This document shows positions 16,623 to 24,998 of a DNA stretch of 48,002 nucleotides, piece after piece. The stretch is from Anaerolineales bacterium (GTDB lineage: Bacteria > Chloroflexota > Anaerolineae > Anaerolineales > UBA11858), in assembly GCA_024763275.1 (NCBI GenBank), contig JANTFT010000016.1, positions 1 to 48,002 of the forward strand, written 5' to 3'. Numbering within the stretch: the first letter of the stretch is position 1; each line of letters begins with the position of its first letter. The position numbers were made by a program, and so were the translations under genes. The notes under the pieces were generated by a model. It made no database searches, was not told the DNA's origin, and was given only the letters and a program-made list of their open reading frames with translations.

Positions 16623-17531
16623 CTACACCAGCTGCACCGCGCCCAGGTAGGCTGTGGCAGCCGCGCCAAGCTGGTTGCCCAGCCCGCAGGCGGCAACCAG
16701 GTCCAGCCCCTGCCGCAACCCTGCCAGCAGGCCGGCGGCGAAGGCGTCGCCTGCCCCGGTGGTGTCGCAGGGGTCTGCCACCTGGATGCCGGGGATCAGC
16801 TTTCCCCTGCCGTCCTCTGACAGCCAGCAGCCCTCAGGGCCGAGTTTAACGATCACATTCCTGGCTCCTCGCTCGTGAAGGATTCCGGCAGCCTCCCCGG
16901 GGTCGCCCACCCCGGTGATGATCTCGGCTTCCCGGCGGTTGCACAGCAAGGCATCCAGGTGGGGAAGCAGCGGCCAGAGCACCTCCGGATGATCCATAGC
17001 CGGGGAAGTCACCACGTCCAGGGAAGTATGAATCCCGGATTCCCGGAGTCTGGAAAGTGGACCAGCAAAACCATCTTCCAGCAGTCCGGGAAGCACAAAA
17101 TAGCCCGCTACATGCAGGAATCCCACCCCTTTCTCCAGCAGGGACTCAACGTTCAGGCTGTCCGCGTTCAGCAGGCTGTTGGCTCCCGGGGTGTGGATGA
17201 AGCGGGGCTGCAGATCGCTGTCCACCAGCCCGACTGAGACGCCGGTGCCCAGCCCCTCAGCCCGACGGACGAATTCCGCGCTCACACCCTGTTCCTTCCA
17301 GGTGCTTTCCAGCAGGTCGGCCGCCCGGTCATTTCCGGTCCAGGCAATCAGATAGACAGTTTCTCCCAGCTGAGCCAGCTGGATGGCGGTGTTCGAGGCA
17401 CAGCCACCCGGTGTGACGGCCGCTTCTTGAAAGGCGATCGAATCGTGGCGGGGTACATCATCCACCGTCCTGCAGATGATATCCAGGGTGACGTTGCCAA
17501 AGACCGCGCAGGAAAGGGTCTCAGCTGCCAT
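16623..17531 (-). CDS. PfkB-family carbohydrate kinase
   Basis: A 302-residue kinase starting at the ATG ending at 17531. It overlaps the end of gatA by 11 nt, so the two are coupled. PfkB signature 1 is seen as TPGGCASNTAIQLAQLG and signature 2 as DTTGAGDAFAAGLLAGL, with the catalytic Asp in GAGD. Family members phosphorylate ribose, fructose-phosphate, adenosine and related substrates; the specificity cannot be read from the sequence. The C-terminal segment ends soon after the second signature, as usual for the family. Confidence 0.87.
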   Translation of the reverse strand: MAAETLSCAVFGNVTLDIICRTVDDVPRHDSIAFQEAAVTPGGCASNTAIQLAQLGETVYLIAWTGNDRAADLLESTWKEQGVSAEFVRRAEGLGTGVSVGLVDSDLQPRFIHTPGANSLLNADSLNVESLLEKGVGFLHVAGYFVLPGLLEDGFAGPLSRLRESGIHTSLDVVTSPAMDHPEVLWPLLPHLDALLCNRREAEIITGVGDPGEAAGILHERGARNVIVKLGPEGCWLSEDGRGKLIPGIQVADPCDTTGAGDAFAAGLLAGLRQGLDLVAACGLGNQLGAAATAYLGAVQLV

Positions 17532-19122
17532 TATCTGCCAGGATCGGGGGCCGCCGGGAGCGCCAGTCCTCATTCTCAGTAGCCAGCTCGTAAGCGCGGG
17601 CAACGCTCAGCAGCCGCCCTTCCGAGTAATCGGGGCCCAGCACCTGGGCGCCGATGGGCAGTCCCTCTCTGTCAAATCCAACCGGAAAGGTCAGCCCGGG
17701 AATTCCGGCGTGGTTGGTGGTAACGGTCAGCTGATCGGAATACTGCATCAACACCGAGTCCCCGTAAACGCTGCCGATCGGGAAAGCCGTGGTGGGCGCG
17801 GTAGGGGTAAGCAGGGCATCCAGGCGGTAGTCACCCTGAGGGTCGAAGATCGCCTCAAAGTCCTGTCTGATCAGCGCCCGGGCTTTCAGAGCCCGCTGAT
17901 AGTAGCCTTTGTCGAACTGGGCCGCACTCAGGTAAACCCCCATCAGCATACGCAGCTTGGGCTCCACCCCGAAGGCTTCTCCCCGGGTCTTGCGGTAGAG
18001 CTCCCGCAGGTCCGCGAAGGGAGCGCTGGTGCGGTAGCCGTATTTCACGCCATCGTAGCGCAGCAGGTTGGAGGAAGCCTCCACCCGGGAGATCACGAAA
18101 TAGGTCGGCACCCCGTATTTGGTGTGGGGCAGCGGGACATCGGTGACGATATCAGCACCCAGCTGGGCCAGGAACCCGGCCGCGCTGAGCACAGCGTCCC
18201 GGATCTGGTCGTCAATGGGGTTTTCCACCAGCTCCATGGATTCAGAATCAAAATAGGTCACCCGGAAGAACTCCTCCGAGAGGCCGATCCGCAGGCCGCG
18301 GATGTCTTTCGCCATTTCCGCCAGGTAGTCCGGCACCGGAACCGTGGCCGATGTGGCGTCCCGGGGGTCCTGGCCGGCGATGGCCTGGAGGGTCAGAGCA
18401 GCGTCGGTGACACTGCGGGCCAGCGGACCGGGGCAGTCCAGGGAAGAGCCGAAGGCGATCAGGCCGTAGCGCGAGACCCGCCCATAGGTAGGTTTCAGCC
18501 CCACCGTTCCACAGAAAGAAGCCGGATGGCGGATGGAGCCTCCCGTATCCGTCCCCAGGGAAATCGCACCCTCACCAGCCGCCACTGCGGCAGCGCTGCC
18601 GCCCGAGGAGCCCCCGGTCACCCGGCTGGTATCCCAGGGATTGCGGGGCACCGGCTTGTAGGCTGAGGATTCGCTGGAGGAGCCATAGGTGAACTCATCC
18701 AGATTGACCTTGCCAACCAGCACCGCGCCAGCTTCCTGCATGCGCTCGACAACCGTGGCGGAATAAGGGGAAATGTAATTGGAAAGGATCTTAGAGCCGG
18801 CCGTGGAGCGGATGCCTCTGACCGTGAAGATATCCTTGGCCGTATAGGGCACTCCAGCCAGCGGGCCGGGGTCTTCCCCGGCCTGGATCTGGCTGTCGAT
18901 CTGGCGGGCCTGCTGGCGGGCGTAATCTTCGGTCACCAGTGTAAAGGCGTGCACCGCGGCCCGGTCCTCCACTGTTTCGGCTGCAGGGGCATCGACCTCG
19001 CCGGGGCGGCCGTCAACCTGTTTGACGCGCTTCAGAGTGTCCTCCAGGACTTCAAGGGCCGAGACCTGTTTGGCTCTGATCAATTCCGCGATCTGATATG
19101 CTGGCAAATCACAGGTGCTCAT
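17521..19122 (-). CDS. gatA: Glutamyl-tRNA(Gln)/aspartyl-tRNA(Asn) amidotransferase subunit A
   Basis: A 533-residue amidase. The Ser-cisSer-Lys triad is visible: Lys in GVPYTAKD, and the serines in GGSSGGSAAAVAAGEGAISLG followed by GTDTGGSIRHPASFCG. With GatB and GatC it converts misacylated Glu-tRNA(Gln) or Asp-tRNA(Asn) to the amide form. gatC lies directly upstream (2 nt); gatB is not in this window. Length is slightly above the typical 480-490 residues, mostly through an insertion near residues 55-75 and an extended C-terminus. Confidence 0.93.
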   Translation of the reverse strand: MSTCDLPAYQIAELIRAKQVSALEVLEDTLKRVKQVDGRPGEVDAPAAETVEDRAAVHAFTLVTEDYARQQARQIDSQIQAGEDPGPLAGVPYTAKDIFTVRGIRSTAGSKILSNYISPYSATVVERMQEAGAVLVGKVNLDEFTYGSSSESSAYKPVPRNPWDTSRVTGGSSGGSAAAVAAGEGAISLGTDTGGSIRHPASFCGTVGLKPTYGRVSRYGLIAFGSSLDCPGPLARSVTDAALTLQAIAGQDPRDATSATVPVPDYLAEMAKDIRGLRIGLSEEFFRVTYFDSESMELVENPIDDQIRDAVLSAAGFLAQLGADIVTDVPLPHTKYGVPTYFVISRVEASSNLLRYDGVKYGYRTSAPFADLRELYRKTRGEAFGVEPKLRMLMGVYLSAAQFDKGYYQRALKARALIRQDFEAIFDPQGDYRLDALLTPTAPTTAFPIGSVYGDSVLMQYSDQLTVTTNHAGIPGLTFPVGFDREGLPIGAQVLGPDYSEGRLLSVARAYELATENEDWRSRRPPILADNGS

Positions 19123-19124
19123 AC

Positions 19125-19445
19125 CTAATCCAACTCCTCTTGAGAGATGTCCGGGACCACGATATAGCCGTCCTCCAGCTCCGGGGCCTGGTCGAGGATT
19201 TCCTGGCGGTGGGGGTCCTGGCGGGCGACGTCCGGCCGGGGAAGAGGGCTGTTCTCATCCGTATAGGGCAGGCCGTGGGCGGCCAAACCGGTTTCGGCCT
19301 CAATGGGAATGGATTCCAGCACCTCGATGGAGACCATCTGGTTGTTCAGCTCCCGGCGCAGGTATTCTGCTTCCTCTTCCGGCAGCTCCAGGGAGGCCAG
19401 GTCAGCCAGCTTCCGGAAATCCTCCTGAGAAATATGATCGGTCAT
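19125..19445 (-). CDS. gatC: Glutamyl-tRNA(Gln)/aspartyl-tRNA(Asn) amidotransferase subunit C
   Basis: A 106-residue protein with the GatC pattern: a start like ISQEDFRKLADLASLELPEEEAEYL, a middle LESIPIEAE, the proline-rich NSPLPRPDVARQD and a C-terminal VVPDI. GatC stabilises GatA and helps bind GatB. First gene of the leftward gatC-gatA-pfkB-HAD operon. Confidence 0.92.
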   Translation of the reverse strand: MTDHISQEDFRKLADLASLELPEEEAEYLRRELNNQMVSIEVLESIPIEAETGLAAHGLPYTDENSPLPRPDVARQDPHRQEILDQAPELEDGYIVVPDISQEELD

Positions 19446-19570
19446 GGTTCTTCCTTTAAAATTCAGCTGTGAAAGATATCCCTATTTTATCATCGAAAAT
19501 TTCCAGTCCGCCCATGGAAAGGAGGGTCCCAACGGGAAGTCATGATCCCCTGGAAAGTGCCTTTCCTTAG

Positions 19571-19600
19571 TTGGCTCCCCCTCCTTCCAGGTGGTAGAAT
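19571..19600 (+). promoter_or_regulatory. Possible glmS promoter
   Basis: TTGGCT at 19571-19576 and TAGAAT at 19595-19600 are 18 nt apart and end 43 nt before the glmS ATG. No glmS ribozyme-like structure is evident in the 200-nt leader by eye. Confidence 0.45.
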
Positions 19601-19643
19601 AAGGGCTCGAAAACAGCTTCCTGACCAGAAAAGCGGAGTTATT

Positions 19644-21452
19644 ATGTGCGGGATATTTGGCATTGTCACCAAAGAGATCACAGACCTGGGCCCGATCCTG
19701 ATCGGCGCCGGGGAGCGCTTATCCTACCGGGGCTACGACACCGTGGGGGCGGCCACCCTGCCCCAGGAAGGTGAGATCGACCTGCGCAAGGACGCCGGCA
19801 GGGTCCAGGAAGTGGCCGAAAAGTACAACTTCGCGGAGATGACCGGGAACCGGGGCATCCTGCAGCTGCGCTGGGCCACCTTCGGAGCCCCCTCTAAAAC
19901 CAACTCCCAGCCCCATCTGGACTCGGACGGCGACCTGGTGGGCGCCCACAACGGCAACGTGGTCAACAACATCGAATTGATGGAGGAATTCCGGGCCGAG
20001 GGCATGACTGTGCGCTCGGAGAACGACGGCGAGAGCTGCGTGCACGCCGTGGAGCGCTACGTCGACCAGGGCCACGAGATGGTGGAAGCCATCCGCCTGG
20101 CCACCCGGGATCTGGAAGGGGATTATTCCTTCGTAATCGGAAAGGTCGGGGAAGATCGGTTGTACGCCATCAAAATGGGCTCCGGCCTGGTGGCCGGGGT
20201 CACTGACGACCTGGTGTGCATCGGCTCAGACCTGCCCTCGATCCTGCCCATCACCCGTAAGATCGTGCGCCTGTACGACGGCGAGATCATCAGCTTCTGG
20301 GCAGACGGCTATGAGATCACCAGCGTGGAGGATGGCTCCCGGATCGAGCGAGAGCCCCAGCTGGTGGAAGTCAGCATGGAAATCGCCCAGAAAGGCGGCT
20401 ATCCCCACTTCATGCTCAAGGAGATCCATGAGCAGAGCCAGGTGGCCGGGGAGCTGCTCAAAGTGCTGGACAATTCGCCCGACCTGGAGCCTTTTCTGGA
20501 AAAGCTGCGGGACGCCAGGGATATCTACGTGATCGCCTGCGGGACCAGCTACCACGCCGGCCTGCTGGGAGCGGTGTTCTTCAATAAATTCGCCGGGCGC
20601 TCAGCCATCCCGGTGCTGGCTCCCCAATTCGCGGCCCAGTACGGGTCCGCGGTGGGGCCAGACGATGTGGGAATCTTCATCACCCAGAGCGGGGAAACCA
20701 AGGATGTCATCAATACCGTAGAAGCCGCCCGGGCGCGGGGCATGGGTGTGCTGGGCCTGGTCAATGTGGTCGGCTCGACCCTGACCCTGATCAGCGACCT
20801 GCATCTACCCCTGGCCTGCGGCTATGAGATCAGCGTGCCGGCCACCAAAACCTACCTCAACCAGGTGCTGGCCCTGCTCTATCTGGCCCTGCGCTGGGGA
20901 GGAAAGGACACCGGACCGCTGGCGGGGATCCCGGAAATGATCGACCGGACCATCGAGGCCTCAGAGGAACAGCTGGACCCGATCGTCGAGCAGGTCAAGG
21001 ATTGGGACGACCTCTACAGCCTGGGCTACGGGCTGACCTATCCGGTGGCTCTGGAAGGCGCCCTGAAATTCAAGGAGATCACCTACGCCCACTGCGAGGG
21101 CATGCTCTCCACCGAGTTCAAACACGGCCCGCTCTCAGCGGTAACTGACGGCTATCCAGTGCTGTTCACAGCCGGGCCGGAGGACATCCCCCTGATCGTC
21201 AGCGGCATCAACGAGGTCACCTGCCGGGGCGGGCAGGCCATCGCCATCGGCCTGGAGGATTCCCGGCTGGAAGCCAACGCCCAGCAGACTCTGACCCTCC
21301 CCCGGCCAGACCTGCCGGAGGAGCTGGTGCCGGCCGCGACCGCCCTGCTGAGTGCCGTTCCCCTGCAGCTGCTGTCCTATCAGGTCAGCCTGGCGAGAGG
21401 GTATGATCCGGACTTCCCGCGCAACCTGAGCAAGACCTTAACTGTAGATTGA
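19644..21452 (+). CDS. glmS: Glutamine-fructose-6-phosphate aminotransferase (isomerizing)
   Basis: A 602-residue enzyme from the ATG at 19644; the start is fixed by the N-terminal MCGIFG, where Cys2 becomes the glutaminase nucleophile, so the open frame upstream to 19542 is not translated. Class II glutaminase domain residues 1-230 (LRWATFG, SQPHLDSDGDLVGAHNGNVVNN), then two SIS sugar-isomerase domains (CGTSYHAGLLG, ITQSGETKDVINTV, KFKEITYAHCEGMLSTEFKHGPLS). The C-terminal end, DPDFPRNLSKTLTV, is typical. It makes glucosamine-6-phosphate for cell wall and lipid precursors. Confidence 0.96.
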   Translation: MCGIFGIVTKEITDLGPILIGAGERLSYRGYDTVGAATLPQEGEIDLRKDAGRVQEVAEKYNFAEMTGNRGILQLRWATFGAPSKTNSQPHLDSDGDLVGAHNGNVVNNIELMEEFRAEGMTVRSENDGESCVHAVERYVDQGHEMVEAIRLATRDLEGDYSFVIGKVGEDRLYAIKMGSGLVAGVTDDLVCIGSDLPSILPITRKIVRLYDGEIISFWADGYEITSVEDGSRIEREPQLVEVSMEIAQKGGYPHFMLKEIHEQSQVAGELLKVLDNSPDLEPFLEKLRDARDIYVIACGTSYHAGLLGAVFFNKFAGRSAIPVLAPQFAAQYGSAVGPDDVGIFITQSGETKDVINTVEAARARGMGVLGLVNVVGSTLTLISDLHLPLACGYEISVPATKTYLNQVLALLYLALRWGGKDTGPLAGIPEMIDRTIEASEEQLDPIVEQVKDWDDLYSLGYGLTYPVALEGALKFKEITYAHCEGMLSTEFKHGPLSAVTDGYPVLFTAGPEDIPLIVSGINEVTCRGGQAIAIGLEDSRLEANAQQTLTLPRPDLPEELVPAATALLSAVPLQLLSYQVSLARGYDPDFPRNLSKTLTVD

Positions 21453-21604
21453 GACGTTTGCGTATAAACCACCATTAACCTGATAACGTAAGTGATAAGA
21501 CGTAAACAGTAAGCCGATTAATCGTCTGACATTCCAGGGCTCTTGGTCGATTAGCTTTTTTATAATCTGGAATCAACCTTATAAGATCCCGCCCCTCTTA
21601 CTGG
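21453..21604. other. Intergenic region between glmS and intI
   Basis: This stretch between the convergent ends of glmS and intI holds an imperfect hairpin (TAATCG near 21518 with CGATTA before AGCTTTTTT near 21555) that may end glmS transcription. Nothing else is recognised. Confidence 0.35.
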
Positions 21605-22579
21605 TCATTGATAACTGCTATCTTTATCCAGGGGGCTCTTCACTCCCTTGCCGCCCTTGTTGAGCACATGGGTATAGATCATGGTGGTCTTGACGTCAGC
21701 GTGTCCTAAAAGCTCCTGGACCGTGCGGATATCATAGCCATCCTCCAGCAGATGGGTGGCAAAGCTGTGCCGGAAGACATGGGGGGTGACATGCTTGGCT
21801 ATGCCAGCTTTGGCAGCGGCTGCCCGGACCGCCCGCCGCAAACCCGAGGGGTGCAGATGATGGCGGCGGAAGGCCCCGGAGCGGGGATCCCTGGACGGTC
21901 TGGGAGCCGGGAAGAGGTACTGCCAGGCCCACTCCCTGGACGCACCCGGGTATTTGCGGGCCAGGGACCGGGGAAGTTCTACGGTCCCATACCCATCCTC
22001 CAGGGCGATATCAAAAGCCCTTTTAACACGTTCCAGATGGCGGATCAAGGGCTGGCGAACCGCTTCCGGGAGCACCGTGCGGCGGTCTTTATCCCCCTTT
22101 CCGCCCCGGACAGTGATCTCTCCGCGGTCAAAATCCAGGTCCTGGATCCGGAGTGAGAGGCATTCGGTCACCCGCAGGCCGCAGCCGTAGAGCAGCTGGC
22201 AGATCAGCAGATGGACACCGGAGAGTTCAGCGAGCAGGGCCCGGACCTCCCGGCGGCTGAGCACCACCGGCAGGCGTTTGGAGCGTTTGGCGGGGACGGG
22301 GAGGATATCCTCGTCAAGGGGGAGGTGCAGCACTTCCTGATAGAGGAAGAGCAGGGCTGCCAGAGCCTGATTCTGGGTGGAAGGTGCCACGTTGCGCTGG
22401 ACGGCCAGGTAGGTCAGGAAGGATTCGATCTCCACTTCGCCCATTTCCCGGGGATGGCGTTTATCATGGAAGAGGATAAAGCGCTTGATCCAGGAGAGAT
22501 AAGCCTTTTCGGTGCTGTAGGAATAATTCAGGCGGCGGATCTTGTAGCGGACCTGGTCGAGCAATTTCGATTCAGTCAT
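21605..22579 (-). CDS. intI: Integron integrase (tyrosine recombinase IntI)
   Basis: A 324-residue tyrosine recombinase. Catalytic residues are all visible: Arg136 (GLRVTE), a lysine in GGKGDK (161/164), His267-x-x-Arg270 ([15 protein letters not shown]), His293 (LGHADV) and Tyr302 (TMIYTHV). The IntI-specific inserted patch that separates these from XerC/D lies at about 215-262: [30 protein letters not shown]. It therefore recombines single-stranded attC hairpins with attI. It reads away from a cassette array that begins 162 nt from its start codon, the standard layout. The frame is intact, with a GGGGGAGGGGG ribosome-binding site and its own promoter. Confidence 0.96.
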   Translation of the reverse strand: MTESKLLDQVRYKIRRLNYSYSTEKAYLSWIKRFILFHDKRHPREMGEVEIESFLTYLAVQRNVAPSTQNQALAALLFLYQEVLHLPLDEDILPVPAKRSKRLPVVLSRREVRALLAELSGVHLLICQLLYGCGLRVTECLSLRIQDLDFDRGEITVRGGKGDKDRRTVLPEAVRQPLIRHLERVKRAFDIALEDGYGTVELPRSLARKYPGASREWAWQYLFPAPRPSRDPRSGAFRRHHLHPSGLRRAVRAAAAKAGIAKHVTPHVFRHSFATHLLEDGYDIRTVQELLGHADVKTTMIYTHVLNKGGKGVKSPLDKDSSYQ

Positions 22580-22624
22580 TTCCCCCTCCCCCCGGGATTC
22601 AGCCGGGAAATATGCTACACTAAG

Positions 22625-22653
22625 ATCATACAGTGGGCCCCAGCAGAAAACAA
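22625..22653 (-). promoter_or_regulatory. intI promoter
   Basis: On the minus strand TTGTTT (complement of 22648-22653) and TATGAT (complement of 22625-22630) are exactly 17 nt apart and 46 nt before the intI start. Confidence 0.7.
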
Positions 22654-22659
22654 TACCCC

Positions 22660-22747
22660 GGGATAATTCCTTATCCCTTTAGAGATCACCAGGCGGGATA
22701 AAAGGATAAGACCTTATCCCGCAGTTGAAAGATAATTAACGTTAGGA
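22660..22747 (+). other. attI recombination site with repeated GGGATAA/TTATCCC boxes
   Basis: The primary attachment site ends in GTTAGGA at 22741-22747, with crossover expected between G22741 and T22742. Upstream lie GGGATAA (22660) and TTATCCC (22671), then GCGGGATAA (22693) and TTATCCCGC (22714), with an inner GGATAAG/CTTATCC pair (22704/22713). These could be IntI accessory sites or an operator acting on intI, whose -35 box is 6 nt away. Confidence 0.78.
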
Positions 22748-22769
22748 AGCTAAATCAGGCAGACACTTT

Positions 22770-23324
22770 ATGAAAAATTTTCTTTTCTTCACCTGCATTT
22801 CTCTTGAATTTTTCACCGTTTTGGCTCTCTTATTCAGCCATCTCTTTCAACACAATCGCATTTGGCCTCCACTACAGCAAAAATCGTGGCAGCAATACTT
22901 AATGTTATTCCTGTTTAATTCAACCTCCATTTGCATCATCTTACTCGGACTAGTAGACTGGAGTAACGATACATTTTCAAATTGGTTCCGGTTCCCAGGC
23001 TTCATTGGTTGGGTTTTTGGAAATTTTCTATCTGTCTGGGCAGTAGTAGCACTGGGACTTAATTCGACTATGGGGAATGACGGAGAACTGATCAAACAGG
23101 GTCCCTATAGTTTTTCTAGAAATCCACAATATGTTGGATTTATGTTTGCTTTACTAGGTTGGGGTTTGATGTCCAACTCTTTATTCACTCTTATAGTTTC
23201 GATGTTAGCCTGTGTTCCGCTCTTGATAGTCCCTATTGTTGAAGAACCCTGGCTGCTCACCAAGTTTGGAAAAGACTACAAGGAATATATGCAAACAGTC
23301 CCTCGTTATCTGTTCTGGAACTAA
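22770..23324 (+). CDS. Cassette 1: ICMT/PEMT-type membrane methyltransferase
   Basis: A 184-residue membrane protein with four to five hydrophobic segments. The motif GPYSFSRNPQYVGFMFALLGWGL and the C-terminal EEPWLLTKFGKDYKEYMQTVPRYL are the signatures of the isoprenylcysteine carboxyl methyltransferase/phospholipid methyltransferase family, which use S-adenosylmethionine. The substrate is unknown. The gene is noticeably A+T-rich compared with the flanks. It is the first cassette, the position of most recent capture if insertion happens at attI. Confidence 0.85.
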   Translation: MKNFLFFTCISLEFFTVLALLFSHLFQHNRIWPPLQQKSWQQYLMLFLFNSTSICIILLGLVDWSNDTFSNWFRFPGFIGWVFGNFLSVWAVVALGLNSTMGNDGELIKQGPYSFSRNPQYVGFMFALLGWGLMSNSLFTLIVSMLACVPLLIVPIVEEPWLLTKFGKDYKEYMQTVPRYLFWN

Positions 23325-23332
23325 TGATAGCT

Positions 23333-23456
23333 TCCTAACCCCCGCTGTACTCCGACCGCCTGCGGTGTGGGGAATCGGCCGTAAAAAGCAGTTTATGGTT
23401 TTGGGTCTATAATCATCAATAGCAAAAACGGCGGCGGGTAAGCTCTTCCGTTAGGT
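23333..23456 (+). other. attC site 1
   Basis: R'' TCCTAAC (23333-23339) and R' GTTAGGT (23450-23456), with arms CCCCGCTGTACTCC and GGCGGGTAAGCTC inside. Crossover is expected after G23450. It also contains a TCTATAATCATC motif that recurs in the degenerate site near 27290. Confidence 0.9.
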
Positions 23457-23472
23457 AAACTTGTTTTTTCTG

Positions 23473-23505
23473 TTGACATAGCATGGCATCCGTGCTATCA
23501 TGCTA
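23473..23505 (+). promoter_or_regulatory. Promoter and operator of cassette-2 HigBA
   Basis: TTGACA (23473-23478) and TATCAT (23496-23501) are 17 nt apart. TAGCATG (23479-23485) and CATGCTA (23499-23505) form a perfect 7-bp inverted repeat across the promoter, a typical HigA autorepression site. The -10 box ends only 6 nt before the toxin ATG, so the transcript would be leaderless or nearly so. Confidence 0.8.
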
Positions 23506-23507
23506 TC

Positions 23508-23801
23508 ATGATCGTTTGCTTCGCAGACCAAGGCACTGAAGATGTTTTCAATGGCAAGAACAGCGCTTCTGCCAGGAAAAAATGTCCCAACCAGATTTGG
23601 AAAGTGGCCTTCAGAAAGCTTGACCAGCTGGATTCCGCTGTAGAATTGATTGATCTTGCCACTCCCCCCGGCAACCGCCTGGAAGGATTATCAGGAGACA
23701 GAAAAGGGCAGCACAGCATCAGAATTAACGATCAATATAGAATATGTTTTATTTGGACTCAATCAGGTCCAGTAGATGTTGAAATAACTGATTACCATTA
23801 A
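23508..23801 (+). CDS. higB: Cassette 2: HigB/RelE-type toxin
   Basis: A 97-residue toxin of the HigB (plasmid maintenance killer) type: MIVCFADQGTEDVFNG at the start, LDLATPPGNRLEGLSGDRKGQHSIRINDQYRICFIW in the core and DVEITDYH at the end. Such proteins cleave mRNA at the ribosome. The ATG follows the -10 box with no room for a Shine-Dalgarno sequence. The antitoxin gene follows 20 nt later, the toxin-first order typical of higBA. It shares about the same core with the toxin of the next cassette. Confidence 0.92.
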   Translation: MIVCFADQGTEDVFNGKNSASARKKCPNQIWKVAFRKLDQLDSAVELIDLATPPGNRLEGLSGDRKGQHSIRINDQYRICFIWTQSGPVDVEITDYH

Positions 23802-23821
23802 AGGTTTTGGAGGATAGAAAT

Positions 23822-24139
23822 ATGGTTCGCATACCAACTAATCGCACACCCACTCACCCTGGGGTTATGCTCCGGGAAGAATTCCTTGATCCGTTAGGGC
23901 TAACTCAGCGTGAATTAGCTGATGCCATTCTTGTTCCGTACCAGCGGGTAAATGAGATTATCAATGAAAAACGGGGAATTACTCCAGATACCGCTTTACG
24001 CTTGGCCAAGTATTTCGGAAACACTCCGGGGTTCTGGATGAATCTGCAGCTTCGTTTTGATCTCTATCAATCTCAGAAAGCTGAAAGCGAAGACATCAAG
24101 AAAATTAGGCCACTGAAACTTGACCACGCTTTGGCATAG
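23822..24139 (+). CDS. higA: Cassette 2: HigA antitoxin (XRE family)
   Basis: A 105-residue antitoxin starting at the ATG at 23822, 8 nt after GGAGG; the TTG at 23807 overlaps that site. RTPTHPGVMLREEFLDPLGLTQRELADAILVPYQRVNEIINEKRGITPDTALRLAKYFGNTPGFWMNLQ is a full HigA XRE helix-turn-helix. It neutralises HigB and represses the promoter, probably at the TAGCATG/CATGCTA operator. It stops 10 nt before the attC, so the cassette is compact. Confidence 0.93.
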   Translation: MVRIPTNRTPTHPGVMLREEFLDPLGLTQRELADAILVPYQRVNEIINEKRGITPDTALRLAKYFGNTPGFWMNLQLRFDLYQSQKAESEDIKKIRPLKLDHALA

Positions 24140-24148
24140 AGCCAAGTT

Positions 24149-24247
24149 TCCTAACCAACGCTCCACCTGACAGCCGGTAAGGGCGGCAAAACGGGGCCAG
24201 GGATTGGCAATGAAGACCCGGCGTCAGGTGAGCTCAATCCGTTAGCT
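24149..24247 (+). other. attC site 2
   Basis: R'' TCCTAAC (24149-24155), arm ACGCTCCACCTGAC, matching arm GCGTCAGGTGAGCTC, and R' GTTAGCT (24241-24247). The two arms are complementary (CCACCTGAC with GTCAGGTG), a good bottom-strand hairpin. Confidence 0.92.
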
Positions 24248-24276
24248 TACAGGAAAAACCCTTCACAGTTCCATTC

Positions 24277-24314
24277 TAATAACGCTTGACGATATTATCG
24301 CAATGCGTTATTAT
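24277..24314 (+). promoter_or_regulatory. Promoter and operator of cassette-3 HigBA
   Basis: TTGACG (24286-24291) and TATTAT (24309-24314) are 17 nt apart. TAATAACGC (24277-24285) and GCGTTATTA (24305-24313) form a perfect 9-bp inverted repeat enclosing the promoter. The toxin ATG lies 7 nt after the -10 box, again implying a leaderless transcript. The operator sequence is unlike that of cassette 2. Confidence 0.82.
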
Positions 24315-24321
24315 ACACTCA

Positions 24322-24609
24322 ATGATTAAGAGCTTTGCAGATTCCGAAACAGAAAAGATATTTAACCGGGAGTTTTCTCGGAAGCTCCCACCTGATATCC
24401 AACGTAGTGCTCGCCGCAAACTTGAGCTTTTAAACGTAGCAAATGTTCTTAATGACATGCGAATTCCACCTGGAAATCGTTTGGAAAAATTAGTTGGTGA
24501 TCGTGATGGTCAACATAGTATCCGGGTTAACCAACGCTGGCGTATATGTTTTTTTTGGAGAAACGGGGAAGCCTACGATGTTGAAATTGTTGATTATCAC
24601 AAGGAGTAA
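24322..24609 (+). CDS. higB: Cassette 3: HigB toxin
   Basis: A 95-residue HigB toxin starting at the ATG at 24322 (MIKSFADSETEKIFNREFSRKLP); the TTG at 24286 is part of the -35 box. The core MRIPPGNRLEKLVGDRDGQHSIRVNQRWRICFFW and the end DVEIVDYHKE are complete. It shares the PPGNRLExLxGDRxGQHSIR block with the cassette-2 toxin but differs elsewhere, so the two cassettes are separate captures rather than a recent duplication. The antitoxin starts 2 nt after its stop. Confidence 0.93.
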   Translation: MIKSFADSETEKIFNREFSRKLPPDIQRSARRKLELLNVANVLNDMRIPPGNRLEKLVGDRDGQHSIRVNQRWRICFFWRNGEAYDVEIVDYHKE

Positions 24610-24611
24610 TT

Positions 24612-24998
24612 ATGGCTACCAGAAAACTTGATCCAATCCATCCTGGAGAAATCCTTTTAGAAGAATTTTTGAAGCCTATGGGCATAAGTCAGTATCGTCT
24701 TGCGAAAGATATTAGTGTTCCTCCTCGTCGCATTAATGAAATAGTTCATGGTAAGAGGGGTGTGTCTGCGGATACCGCCTTGCGCCTGGAACGGTTCTTT
24801 GGTTTGTCTGAAGGATTTTGGCTTCGTTTACAGGCTCATTATGATTTAGAGGTTGAAAAAGATCGTCTTGAAAACCGCCTTGAAAAAGAAGTCCGAGTCT
24901 ATTCACCTGTAAGCTCCGCTCCACCCGATAGCCGGTTGGGTTCGCTGCGCGAACGACCGGGGACGGGAGACGGAGGACCGGGAAAAAGAGACCGGTAA
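24612..24998 (+). CDS. higA: Cassette 3: HigA antitoxin with attC-encoded tail
   Basis: A 128-residue antitoxin. Residues about 5-85 (LDPIHPGEILLEEFLKPMGISQYRLAKDISVPPRRINEIVHGKRGVSADTALRLERFFG) are the XRE/HigA fold. After about residue 98 the frame runs into the attC site and encodes a basic, Gly/Pro/Arg-rich tail (SSAPPDSRLG ... GKRDR) ending at TAA 24996. The usual length of this family is 95-110 residues, so about 30 residues come from the recombination site. The attC R'' box here is altered, which fits loss of the original stop codon. Confidence 0.88.
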   Translation: MATRKLDPIHPGEILLEEFLKPMGISQYRLAKDISVPPRRINEIVHGKRGVSADTALRLERFFGLSEGFWLRLQAHYDLEVEKDRLENRLEKEVRVYSPVSSAPPDSRLGSLRERPGTGDGGPGKRDR

